Positions 26,304 through 32,473 of a stretch of 32,473 nucleotides of DNA are shown one piece after another. Each line of letters starts with the position of its first letter. Position 1 is the first letter of the stretch. Location of the stretch: assembly GCF_018070565.1 (NCBI RefSeq), contig NZ_JAGPXL010000060.1, positions 1-32,473 on the forward strand. Direction: 5' to 3'. This DNA comes from Streptomyces sp. B93. Its GTDB lineage: Bacteria; Actinomycetota; Actinomycetes; Streptomycetales; Streptomycetaceae. The notes under the pieces were generated by a model. It saw only the letters and a program-made list of their open reading frames with translations. It ran no database searches and had not been told where the DNA came from. The position numbers and the translations under genes are program-made.

Positions 26304-27790
26304 CCGGGCAGCCGCTGCCGTGCAGCCCGGAAGAGATCGCCTCGCTCTTCCTCTTCGAGAAACTCAGCCCCGAGCAGTTGGGGCGGCTGTGCCGGGAGGG
26401 GCGGGTGGAGCGGTTCGAACCCGGTCCGGTCTACCTCGAGGGCGAGCCCGCGACCTGCTTCTACGTGATGCTCGACGGCACCGTCGTGCTGTACCGCAAG
26501 GTGGGCGCGGACGACGTCGAGGTGACCCGTACCTCGCAGCGCGGGGTGTACGCGGGTGCGATGCAGGCGTACATCGGCGACCGGGTGCGGCAGGTCTACA
26601 ACAACTCCATGCACGTCACGGAGCCGACGCGGTTCTTCGTGCTGCCCGCGGACACCTTCGCGGCGATCATGCAGGAGTGGTTCCCGATGGCGGTGCACCT
26701 GCTGGAGGGGCTGTTCTTCGGTTCGAAGAGCACCCAGCGGGTGATCGGGCAGCGGGAGCGGCTGCTGGCGCTCGGCTCCTTGTCCGCCGGGCTCACCCAT
26801 GAGCTGAACAACCCCGCGGCGGCCGCCGTACGGGCCACGGCGACGCTGCGGGAGCGGGTCGCCAAGATGCGGCACAAGCTGAGCGTGATCTCGGCGGGCC
26901 CGTATCCGCGGGAAGCGCTGGCGAACCTGATCGAAATCCAGGAGCGCACCGCCGAACGCGTCGCCAAGGCGCCCGTGCTGAGCCCGCTGGAGGCCTCGGA
27001 CCGGGAGGACGCGGTCACGGACTGGCTGGACGACCACGACATCCCGGACGGCTGGCGGCTCGCGCCCACGTTCGTGCAGGCCGGGCTTGACCTGGACTGG
27101 CTGGACCAGGTCGCCGCCTCGGTGGACCCGGAGATCCTTCCGGGGGCGATCGGCTGGCTGAACTACACGGTCGAGACCGAGCTGATGATGGACGAGATCG
27201 CCGACTCCACCACCCGCATCTCCCAGCTCGTGGACGCCGCCAAGCAGTACTCGCAGCTCGACCGGGCGCCCTACCGGATGGCCGACGTCCATGAACTCCT
27301 CGACAGCACCCTGGTGATGCTCTCGGGCAAGATCGGCCACCGCATCAAGGTCGTCAAGGAGTACGACCGCACGCTGCCGGACGTCCCGGCGTACCCGGCG
27401 GAGCTGAACCAGGTGTGGACCAACCTGATCGACAACGCGGTCTCCGCCATCGAGAGCGTCGGCGGCGAGGGCACGCTGACCGTGCGCACGGCGCTCGACA
27501 ACGACCGGCTGCTGGTGGAGTTCCGGGACACCGGCTGCGGGGTGCCGCCGGAGATCCGCGGCAGGATCTTCGACCCGTTCTTCACCACCAAGCCGGTGGG
27601 GCAGGGCACCGGGCTCGGTCTGGACATCTCCTGGCGGATCGTGGTCAACAAGCACCACGGCAGCCTCCAGGTGGAGTCCGAACCGGGCGACACGCGATTC
27701 CAGGTGCTGCTTCCGCTCACCGCCGCGGAGGGCGACACGCCCGACGCGTCCGAACCCGCCCAAGAAGACATGCGCGAGGAGCCGGTATGA
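26300..27790 (+). CDS. cNMP-binding-fold sensor histidine kinase
   Basis: This 496-residue soluble protein joins an N-terminal cNMP-type beta-roll (about 10-140; SLFLFEKLSPEQLGRLC, VYLEGEPATCFYVMLDGTVVLYRKV) to a histidine kinase. The H-box is LSAGLTHELNNPAAAAVRA with the phosphoacceptor His167. A long helical dimerisation insert (about 180-330) follows. The ATPase domain has the N-box NLIDNAVSAIE (Asn379), the G1 box DTGCGVP, FDPFFTTKP and GTGLGLDISWRIV. No transmembrane segment is present. The start is GTG at 26300, overlapping the upstream stop as GTGA, so the kinase is translationally coupled to its probable substrate. The PYRMADVHELLDSTL strand precedes the ATPase lobe. Confidence 0.93.
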   Translation: MTGQPLPCSPEEIASLFLFEKLSPEQLGRLCREGRVERFEPGPVYLEGEPATCFYVMLDGTVVLYRKVGADDVEVTRTSQRGVYAGAMQAYIGDRVRQVYNNSMHVTEPTRFFVLPADTFAAIMQEWFPMAVHLLEGLFFGSKSTQRVIGQRERLLALGSLSAGLTHELNNPAAAAVRATATLRERVAKMRHKLSVISAGPYPREALANLIEIQERTAERVAKAPVLSPLEASDREDAVTDWLDDHDIPDGWRLAPTFVQAGLDLDWLDQVAASVDPEILPGAIGWLNYTVETELMMDEIADSTTRISQLVDAAKQYSQLDRAPYRMADVHELLDSTLVMLSGKIGHRIKVVKEYDRTLPDVPAYPAELNQVWTNLIDNAVSAIESVGGEGTLTVRTALDNDRLLVEFRDTGCGVPPEIRGRIFDPFFTTKPVGQGTGLGLDISWRIVVNKHHGSLQVESEPGDTRFQVLLPLTAAEGDTPDASEPAQEDMREEPV

Positions 27791-28137
27791 CGACTGACAG
27801 CGGCATCGACCCGAGTGTTCCGCCGAGCGGCACCGGCTGCGTCGAGTGTGACGCCGACGGCGGCTGGTGGTTCCACCTGCGGCGCTGTGCGGCCTGCGGC
27901 CACATCGGCTGCTGCGACTCCTCCCCCGCCAAGCACGCCTCCGCCCACTACCGGGCCACCGGGCATCCGGTGATGCGCAGCTTCGAGCCGGGCGAGCAGT
28001 GGTTCTGGGACTTCGAGAAGAACGAGCTGTACGAGTCCGGCCCCGAGCTGGCGCCCCCGGTGAGCCACCCCGACGACCAGCCCGCCCCGGGCCCGGCCGG
28101 GCGGGTGCCCGCGGACTGGGCGCGGTCGGTGAGCTGA
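27787..28137 (+). CDS. UBP-type zinc finger protein
   Basis: This 116-residue protein carries a zf-UBP domain (about 16-80), the fold that in eukaryotic deubiquitinases grips the free C-terminus of ubiquitin. Metal ligands are visible: Cys18-x2-Cys21, Cys34-x2-Cys37, Cys42, His50, His54 and His60, followed by EPGEQWFWDFEKNELYE, the conserved aromatic stretch. The C-terminal 35 residues are Pro/Glu-rich and probably disordered. ATG at 27787 overlaps the kinase stop as ATGA. Bacteria lack ubiquitin, so its ligand is unknown; here it is coupled to a redox-linked two-component pair and could be an adaptor. Confidence 0.9.
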   Translation: MTTDSGIDPSVPPSGTGCVECDADGGWWFHLRRCAACGHIGCCDSSPAKHASAHYRATGHPVMRSFEPGEQWFWDFEKNELYESGPELAPPVSHPDDQPAPGPAGRVPADWARSVS

Positions 28138-28140
28138 CGC

Positions 28141-28163
28141 CCCGGCGGCGGTGACCCGCCGGG
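28141..28163 (+). terminator. Probable terminator of the redox-signalling operon
   Basis: CCCGGCGG (28141-28148) pairs perfectly with CCGCCGGG (28156-28163) across a 7-base loop, starting 4 bases after the UBP zinc finger gene. No T-tract follows, as often in Streptomyces. The remaining bases to 28239 hold only a weak promoter-like TTGTGG-N17-CATCCT (28175-28203). Confidence 0.6.
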
Positions 28164-28239
28164 AACCCGTGTGCCCTTGTGGACGTTGTCCGGGCGAACC
28201 ATCCTTGTGGGCCCGGACCACGACAATCAGGGCGGCGCG

Positions 28240-29610
28240 ATGAGCGAGTTGGTTCCCGGGGGCAATCTCCCCCTGCCCGGCGGCGCCCTGACGGTGCGGG
28301 TGCCGGGCCCGTTCGACGTGTCCGCGCTGATCACGGACGAGGGCGGCAAGGTCGGCGGCGACGCCGACTTCGTGTTCTACAACCAGCCGTCCGCGCCGGG
28401 CGCCCGGCTCGACGGCGGGGTGCTCACCGTGGAGCCGTCCCGGCTGCGTGCCGGGGCCGCCCGCGTCACGGTCGCCGTCAGCCACGAGGACCCGGGAACC
28501 CCGCTGGGCACCCTGCCGGTGCCCGTCCTCCAGGTCACCGACGCCCGCGGCCGGACGGTCGCCCGGTTCGCGCCGCCGCGTCCGGACCGGGAGACGGTGC
28601 TGCTGCTCGCGGAGATCTACCGGCGCGGCGACACCTGGAAGCTGCGCGCCATCGGCCAGGGGTACACGGACGGACTCGCGGGCCTCGCCCGGGACTTCGG
28701 GGTGGACGTCGTCGAGGACGACACCGCCCTCGCGGCCACGCAGGCCGTCCCCGTCCAGCGCCCGGCCCCCACCCGCGTCGCCGCCCGTGTCCCCGTGACG
28801 GCCCCCGCCACCGGCGGACCCGCGACCGCCACCGATCCCGACGGCTTCCTCGACCTCGTCAACTCCGCCCGGTCGCAGGCCGGTTCGCCGCCCGTCGTGC
28901 TCGACGCCCGCCTCGCCACCGCCGCCCGCCAGCACGCCGCGGCGATGGCGGCGGACGGACGGCTCGGTGTCGAGGGCCATGACGGCATCTCGGTCTACCG
29001 GCGGGTCACGGCCGCCGGTTTCACCTACCTCACCGTCGGCGAGCACCTGGTCTCCGGCCCCCGCACGCCCGCCGAGTTCGTCGAGTACTGCCTGGGCGCC
29101 GACCACCCCCGGCGCACCCTGTGCGACCCGGCCTTCACGCACGCCGGTCTGGGCCGGGCCACCGGCAGCCGCTCCGGGGACACGTACTGGACCGCGCTGT
29201 GGGCGCGCCCGCTGACCCCGGCGGACCTGGAGCGTACGGCGGTGAAGGTGGTCGACCTCACCAACGCGGAGCGGGTCCGTGCCGGGCTGCGGCCGCTGGC
29301 CGTGGACGCCCAGCTGACCGCCGCCGCGCAGGCGCACAGCGCGGACATGGTGGCCCGGGACTTCTACTCCCACGCCTCCCCCGACGGCGGCCACCCGTGG
29401 GACCGGGCCGCCGCCGCGGGCTCCACGCGGCGCACCATCGGCGAGAACATCGCGTGCGGCCAGCGCTCCCCCGCCGAGGTGGTGACGGGCTGGATGAACA
29501 GCCCCGGCCACCGCGCCAACATCCTCAAGCCCGAGTTCACCCACATCGGCGTCGGTTTCGCGGGCGGCGGCCGGGCGGGCACGTACTGGACCCAGCTCCT
29601 CGGTGCGTGA
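28240..29610 (+). CDS. TerD domain fused to two CAP (SCP/PR-1) domains
   Basis: This 456-residue protein begins with a TerD-type Ca2+-binding stress domain (about 1-160; GGNLPLPGGALTVRVPGP, DADFVFYNQPSAPG and WKLRAIGQGYTDGLAGLARDFGVDV). A Pro/Ala-rich linker (165-198) follows, then two CAP domains. CAP1 (about 200-325) keeps the tetrad positions His247, Glu268, Glu279 and His289; CAP2 (about 330-456) has His378, Glu402, Glu413 and His424 in the classical GENIACGQRSPAEVVTGWMN and SPGHRANILKPEFTHIGVGF. No signal peptide is seen, so it is probably intracellular, although most bacterial CAP proteins are exported. ATG 28240 has GGGCGGC upstream. Role unknown; likely stress-linked. Confidence 0.9.
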   Translation: MSELVPGGNLPLPGGALTVRVPGPFDVSALITDEGGKVGGDADFVFYNQPSAPGARLDGGVLTVEPSRLRAGAARVTVAVSHEDPGTPLGTLPVPVLQVTDARGRTVARFAPPRPDRETVLLLAEIYRRGDTWKLRAIGQGYTDGLAGLARDFGVDVVEDDTALAATQAVPVQRPAPTRVAARVPVTAPATGGPATATDPDGFLDLVNSARSQAGSPPVVLDARLATAARQHAAAMAADGRLGVEGHDGISVYRRVTAAGFTYLTVGEHLVSGPRTPAEFVEYCLGADHPRRTLCDPAFTHAGLGRATGSRSGDTYWTALWARPLTPADLERTAVKVVDLTNAERVRAGLRPLAVDAQLTAAAQAHSADMVARDFYSHASPDGGHPWDRAAAAGSTRRTIGENIACGQRSPAEVVTGWMNSPGHRANILKPEFTHIGVGFAGGGRAGTYWTQLLGA

Positions 29611-29648
29611 TCTTGGCGGAAGGGATTCCTCCGCGACAGGATGCCTCC

Positions 29649-30326
29649 ATGAAGGGTGACCTCTTTTCCAGTGAGCACATGGCCCAGTTCGCCACGGCGC
29701 CGGGCATGACGGTGGAGAACTCCAAGTGCGTCAAGTACGCCGTGAACGGGGAGATGCTCGCCCGCCAGGGCGCGATGATCGCCTTCCGCGGCAATCTCCA
29801 GTTCGAACGCAAGGGCCAGGGCGTGGGCGGCATGCTCAAGCGCGCGGTCACCGGGGAGGGGCTGCCGCTGATGGCGGTGCGCGGGCAGGGTGAGGCCTGG
29901 TTCGCGCAGGAGGCCCAGAACGTCTTCATCGTCGAGGTGGAGCCGGGTGACGAGTTCACCGTCAACGGCCGCAACGTACTCTGCTTCGACGCCTCGCTGT
30001 CGTACCGGATCAGCACCGTGAAGGGCGCCGGGATCGCCGGCGGGGGGCTGTTCAACAGTGTCTTCTCGGGACAGGGCAGACTGGGGCTGGTGTGCGACGG
30101 CAGCCCGCTGGTCATCCCGGTCTCACCGCAGTACCCGGTGTACGTGGACACGGACGCCGTGGTCGGGTGGACGGCGGGCCTGGCGACCTCGCTGCACCGC
30201 TCGCAGTCCATCGGCTCCATGCTGCGCGGCGGTTCCGGGGAGGCCGTCCAGCTGATGCTCCAGGGCGAGGGGTACGTCGTCGTCCGGCCGAGCGAGGCGA
30301 CCCCGCACAACCCCCAGCAGCGCTGA
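29649..30326 (+). CDS. AIM24 family protein
   Basis: This 225-residue protein is a beta-rich AIM24/TRAP-like family member. Signatures are CVKYAVNGEMLARQGAMIAFRGNLQFER, GLPLMAVRGQGEAWFAQEA, FIVEVEPGDEFTVNGRNVLCFDASLSY and VPVYVDTDAVVGWTAGL-like PVYVDTDAVVGWT near residue 162. Yeast AIM24 acts in mitochondria, while bacterial members have no established role. They are often found near tellurite/stress genes, as here beside the TerD fusion. The ATG at 29649 has AGGA about 9 bases upstream. It is 38 bases after the TerD-CAP gene and 17 before the dehydratase gene, so the three could form one transcript. Confidence 0.9.
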   Translation: MKGDLFSSEHMAQFATAPGMTVENSKCVKYAVNGEMLARQGAMIAFRGNLQFERKGQGVGGMLKRAVTGEGLPLMAVRGQGEAWFAQEAQNVFIVEVEPGDEFTVNGRNVLCFDASLSYRISTVKGAGIAGGGLFNSVFSGQGRLGLVCDGSPLVIPVSPQYPVYVDTDAVVGWTAGLATSLHRSQSIGSMLRGGSGEAVQLMLQGEGYVVVRPSEATPHNPQQR

Positions 30327-30343
30327 ACGGAAAGGTACGCGCC

Positions 30344-31306
30344 GTGATAGGCATCCCGGAGATCGAAGCCGCCGCCGAGCGGATCGCCGGACACGTCGTC
30401 CGCACCCCCACCCTCGCCAGCCCGGGACTGTCCGCGCTGCTCGGCGTCCCGGTGATCACCAAGCTGGAGCTGCTCCAGCGCACCGGTTCCTTCAAGTCGC
30501 GCGGCGCGACGGCCAGGCTGCTGTCGCTGAGCGAGGCCGAGCGGGCCGCCGGGGTGGTCGCGGTCAGCGGCGGCAACCACGGGATCGCGCTGGCGGTGAT
30601 GGCCGCCGCGCTCGATGTGAAGGCGACGGTCGTGATGCCCCGGTCAGCACCCGCCCGGTCGGTCGGGATCGCGCGGGACGCGGGCGCCTCGGTCCGGCTG
30701 ACCGACGGTATGGACGAGGCGTTCGAGCTGGTGGGGCGGCTGCGCGACGAGGGTCTGACGCTGGTCCACCCCTTCGACGACCCGGTGGTGATCGCCGGGC
30801 AGGGCACGGTGGGCCTGGAGTTCGCCGAGGACGCGGACGAGGTTACCGACGTCCTGGTCAGCATCGGAGGCGGCGGACTGATCGCCGGGGTCGCGGCGGC
30901 GCTGCGGGCCCGGCGTCCGGGGGTGCGGGTCTGGGGCGTGGAGACCGAGGGCGCCGAGGCGATGTCACGGGCGCTGGCGGCGGGCGGGCCGGTGCCGGTG
31001 CCGTTGTCCTCGATCGTGACCACCCTGAGCGCGCCGACGGTCTCCCAGCTGACGTACGACCTGGTGTCCTCGCTGGTCACGGAGGTGCTGGTGGTCCCGG
31101 ACCGGGAGGCGGTGCGAGGCTGCCTGGAGCTGGCGGAGCACGCCAAGGTGTGGGCGGAACCGGCCGCCGGGAGTCTGCTGCCCGCCGCCCGGCGGGTGCT
31201 GGAGCGGGTCGGGCCGGACGCCCGGCTCGGTCTGGTGGTGTGCGGCGGCAACGCGACGCCCGGCGATGTGTTCGGCTGGTCGCGCGAGTTCGGGCTGCTG
31301 CCCTGA
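30344..31306 (+). CDS. Threonine/serine dehydratase-like PLP enzyme
   Basis: This 320-residue fold-type II PLP enzyme resembles catabolic threonine dehydratase and serine racemase, which deaminate or racemise hydroxy amino acids in the cytoplasm. The PLP lysine is Lys51 in TGSFKSRGA. SGGNHGIALA is the substrate loop, and SIGGGGLIAGVAAAL is the phosphate-binding loop. There is no C-terminal ACT domain, so it is not a typical biosynthetic IlvA. Start is GTG at 30344 with GGAAAGG 8 bases upstream. It follows AIM24 at 17 bases. Dehydratase or racemase activity cannot be separated from sequence alone. Confidence 0.88.
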   Translation: MIGIPEIEAAAERIAGHVVRTPTLASPGLSALLGVPVITKLELLQRTGSFKSRGATARLLSLSEAERAAGVVAVSGGNHGIALAVMAAALDVKATVVMPRSAPARSVGIARDAGASVRLTDGMDEAFELVGRLRDEGLTLVHPFDDPVVIAGQGTVGLEFAEDADEVTDVLVSIGGGGLIAGVAAALRARRPGVRVWGVETEGAEAMSRALAAGGPVPVPLSSIVTTLSAPTVSQLTYDLVSSLVTEVLVVPDREAVRGCLELAEHAKVWAEPAAGSLLPAARRVLERVGPDARLGLVVCGGNATPGDVFGWSREFGLLP

Positions 31307-31328
31307 CCCGGCTGCCGCCCCCCACGTG

Positions 31329-31343
31329 TTGACGTTCCGTCAA
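31329..31343. promoter_or_regulatory. Inverted repeat upstream of the pseudokinase gene
   Basis: TTGACG (31329-31334), three bases, CGTCAA (31338-31343). It is a perfect 6-bp inverted repeat in an AT-richer stretch, 116 bases ahead of the pseudokinase start. TTGACG could also serve as a -35 element, but I see no good -10 at 17-18 bases. Confidence 0.35.
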
Positions 31344-31458
31344 GAACGCGGTTTCTGAGGGGTATTCGTCTTCGAACACGCCGTCCCGTTGAACGCCCGG
31401 CCGCGTCCGCCCCGTACCACTGGGAAAGGGTGAGGCCGGGGTTCAGCGAGGGATGACC

Positions 31459-32473
31459 ATGGGCGAGGCGCACGTCACCGCGGACGAGTCGGTCGCCGGA
31501 CGGTACCGGCTGCTGGAGGTCGTCCACGGCGAGACCAACCGCGTGTGCTGGTACGGCGAGGACACCGAGACGGGACGCCCCTGCCTGCTGACCCGGCTCG
31601 GGCTGCCGCCCGGCACCGGCGCGGACGTGGCCCGCCGCGCGGTCGGCCGGGTGATGCGGACCTCCGAGGTGATGGCGCTGAACTGTCCCGGCCGGGTCGC
31701 CCCAGTACTGGACGCCGTCGCGGAGCCGGAGGCGCTGTGGGTCGTCACCGACTGGCACACCGGCACCCCGCTCGGCGAACTCCTCGCGGAGCGGGGCGGC
31801 TTCCACTACGTGCGGGCGGCGCGGATCGGCCTGGAACTGCTCGACGTGCTGGAGGCGGCGCACGGGGCGGGCATCACCCACGGTGAACTCAGCCCCGGCC
31901 AGGTGCTGGTGCCGGAGCGGGGCCCGGTCGTCGTGCACGGCTTCGGACTCGCGGGCGCGACGCTCGCCCCACGGCTCACCGCACCGTCGTACGCCTCACC
32001 GGAGCAGGCCCGGGACGAGCGCGTCGGACCCGCCGCCGACCTGTGGGCGCTGGGCGCGATCCTGTACACCATGGTCGAGGGGCGGCCGCCGTTCCGGGAG
32101 CGGGGCCGGTTCGAGACCACGCTCAAGGGCGTGGACCGGCTGCCGCTGCGCACCCCGCTGCGGGCCGGACCACTCACCCGGGCCGTGCAGGGGCTGCTGC
32201 GCAAGAACTGCCGGGAGCGGCTGACCCGGCCGGTGGTCCGCGAGGCGCTCACCCGGGTGCTGCGCGACGACGCCGACGCGGCCCTGCCCACCGCGCCCAG
32301 GCCCCGGCTGCGTCGCGCCTACGCCGCCGCCTGCCACGCCGGACAGGGCTGGAGCCGACGGACCATGGTCGCCGGGACGGCGCTGGCGGTGATCACCGTC
32401 GCGATCGCGGTCGTCACCGCCACCCAGCAGCTGACCCGCACCGACAGCACCGCCGCCGACGCCGGGCCGACGC
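31459..32473 (+). CDS. Membrane-anchored Ser/Thr kinase-like protein, probable pseudokinase (3' end cut)
   Basis: The frame is open from the start to the window end (338 residues seen). About 15-270 is a Hanks-type kinase fold (VAGRYRLLEVV, LLDVLEAAHGAGITHGELSPGQVLV, APSYASPEQARDERVGPAADLWALGAILYTMVEGRPPF), followed by a membrane segment at about 303-322 and an extracellular start rich in Thr/Asp. Key residues are missing: the HRD motif reads HGE (141-143), DFG reads GFG (161-163, preceded by His), the glycine-rich loop is absent and no beta-3 lysine is seen (PCLLTRL, 41-47). It is therefore probably catalytically dead. Two ATGs (31453, 31459) exist; GCGAGGG is better spaced for the second. 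The extracellular sensor part lies beyond the window. Confidence 0.85.
   Translation, partial: MGEAHVTADESVAGRYRLLEVVHGETNRVCWYGEDTETGRPCLLTRLGLPPGTGADVARRAVGRVMRTSEVMALNCPGRVAPVLDAVAEPEALWVVTDWHTGTPLGELLAERGGFHYVRAARIGLELLDVLEAAHGAGITHGELSPGQVLVPERGPVVVHGFGLAGATLAPRLTAPSYASPEQARDERVGPAADLWALGAILYTMVEGRPPFRERGRFETTLKGVDRLPLRTPLRAGPLTRAVQGLLRKNCRERLTRPVVREALTRVLRDDADAALPTAPRPRLRRAYAAACHAGQGWSRRTMVAGTALAVITVAIAVVTATQQLTRTDSTAADAGPT

Noticed and set aside
31351..31365. SigB-type promoter for the pseudokinase gene (GGGTAT at 31360-31365)
   Set aside because: No GNNT lies 14-16 bases upstream, and the nearby GTTT is only a few bases away.

Overview
The window looks like the chromosome of a Streptomyces or close relative. 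GC content is very high, codons prefer G or C at the third position, and GTG starts and stop/start overlaps (ATGA, GTGA) are common. The gene set also fits: a GlgE-pathway glycogen cluster, SigB-type stress sigma and RsbW/STAS partner-switching proteins, TerD, and DUF6480/DUF6098/DUF4032 proteins. There are no rRNA or tRNA genes, insertion sequences, prophage genes or CRISPR arrays. About 34 genes are supported. Both edges cut a gene: glgE at the left and a kinase-like gene at the right. No gene-free stretch exceeds 300 bases.

Layout. (1) 1-5865: glgE (3' end), treS, maltokinase and glgB form a tight operon that converts trehalose through maltose and maltose-1-phosphate into branched alpha-glucan. 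(2) 5915-9336: a YbdK-type carboxylate-amine ligase, a small DUF6480 membrane protein and a long-chain acyl-CoA synthetase. (3) 9495-13809: a stress-signalling block with an RsbW-like ATPase, a STAS anti-anti-sigma protein behind a good SigB-type promoter candidate, a type II NADH dehydrogenase, a SigB-family sigma factor and a second RsbW-like protein. A perfect 18-bp hairpin terminates the convergent NADH dehydrogenase and sigma genes. From memory, a similar arrangement exists near the second glycogen cluster of S. coelicolor; I could not verify this. (4) 13835-13962: an orphan promoter-plus-terminator unit that looks like a small RNA with C-rich loops. (5) 14060-17160: a cyclic-nucleotide-binding-fold protein, a divergent LysE-type exporter/LysR regulator pair, a tandem-repeat tract, and DUF6098 and DUF488 genes. 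(6) 17173-20264: a TetR regulator overlapping an FAD dehydrogenase, with two tandem palindromic operators, divergent from an AlkB-like dioxygenase that has a LexA-box-like site. (7) 20337-24476: an acyltransferase-3 membrane protein, a metallo-beta-lactamase-fold hydrolase, a DUF4032 protein and a tandem universal stress protein.

(8) 24627-28137 is the most unusual part. Three genes with 4-bp overlaps encode (a) a receiver domain fused through a glutaredoxin-like segment to a thioredoxin-reductase-like flavoprotein that lacks the CxxC pair, (b) a histidine kinase whose only visible sensor is a cyclic-nucleotide-binding-fold domain, and (c) a small UBP-type (ubiquitin-binding-like) zinc finger protein. 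This reads as a two-component pathway whose output is a flavoenzyme rather than DNA binding. (9) 28240-32473: a TerD-CAP-CAP fusion, an AIM24 protein, a threonine dehydratase-like PLP enzyme and a membrane-anchored pseudokinase.

The overall theme is carbon storage, stress signalling and redox adaptation. Functions are inferred from recognised families and visible motifs; no database search was run.
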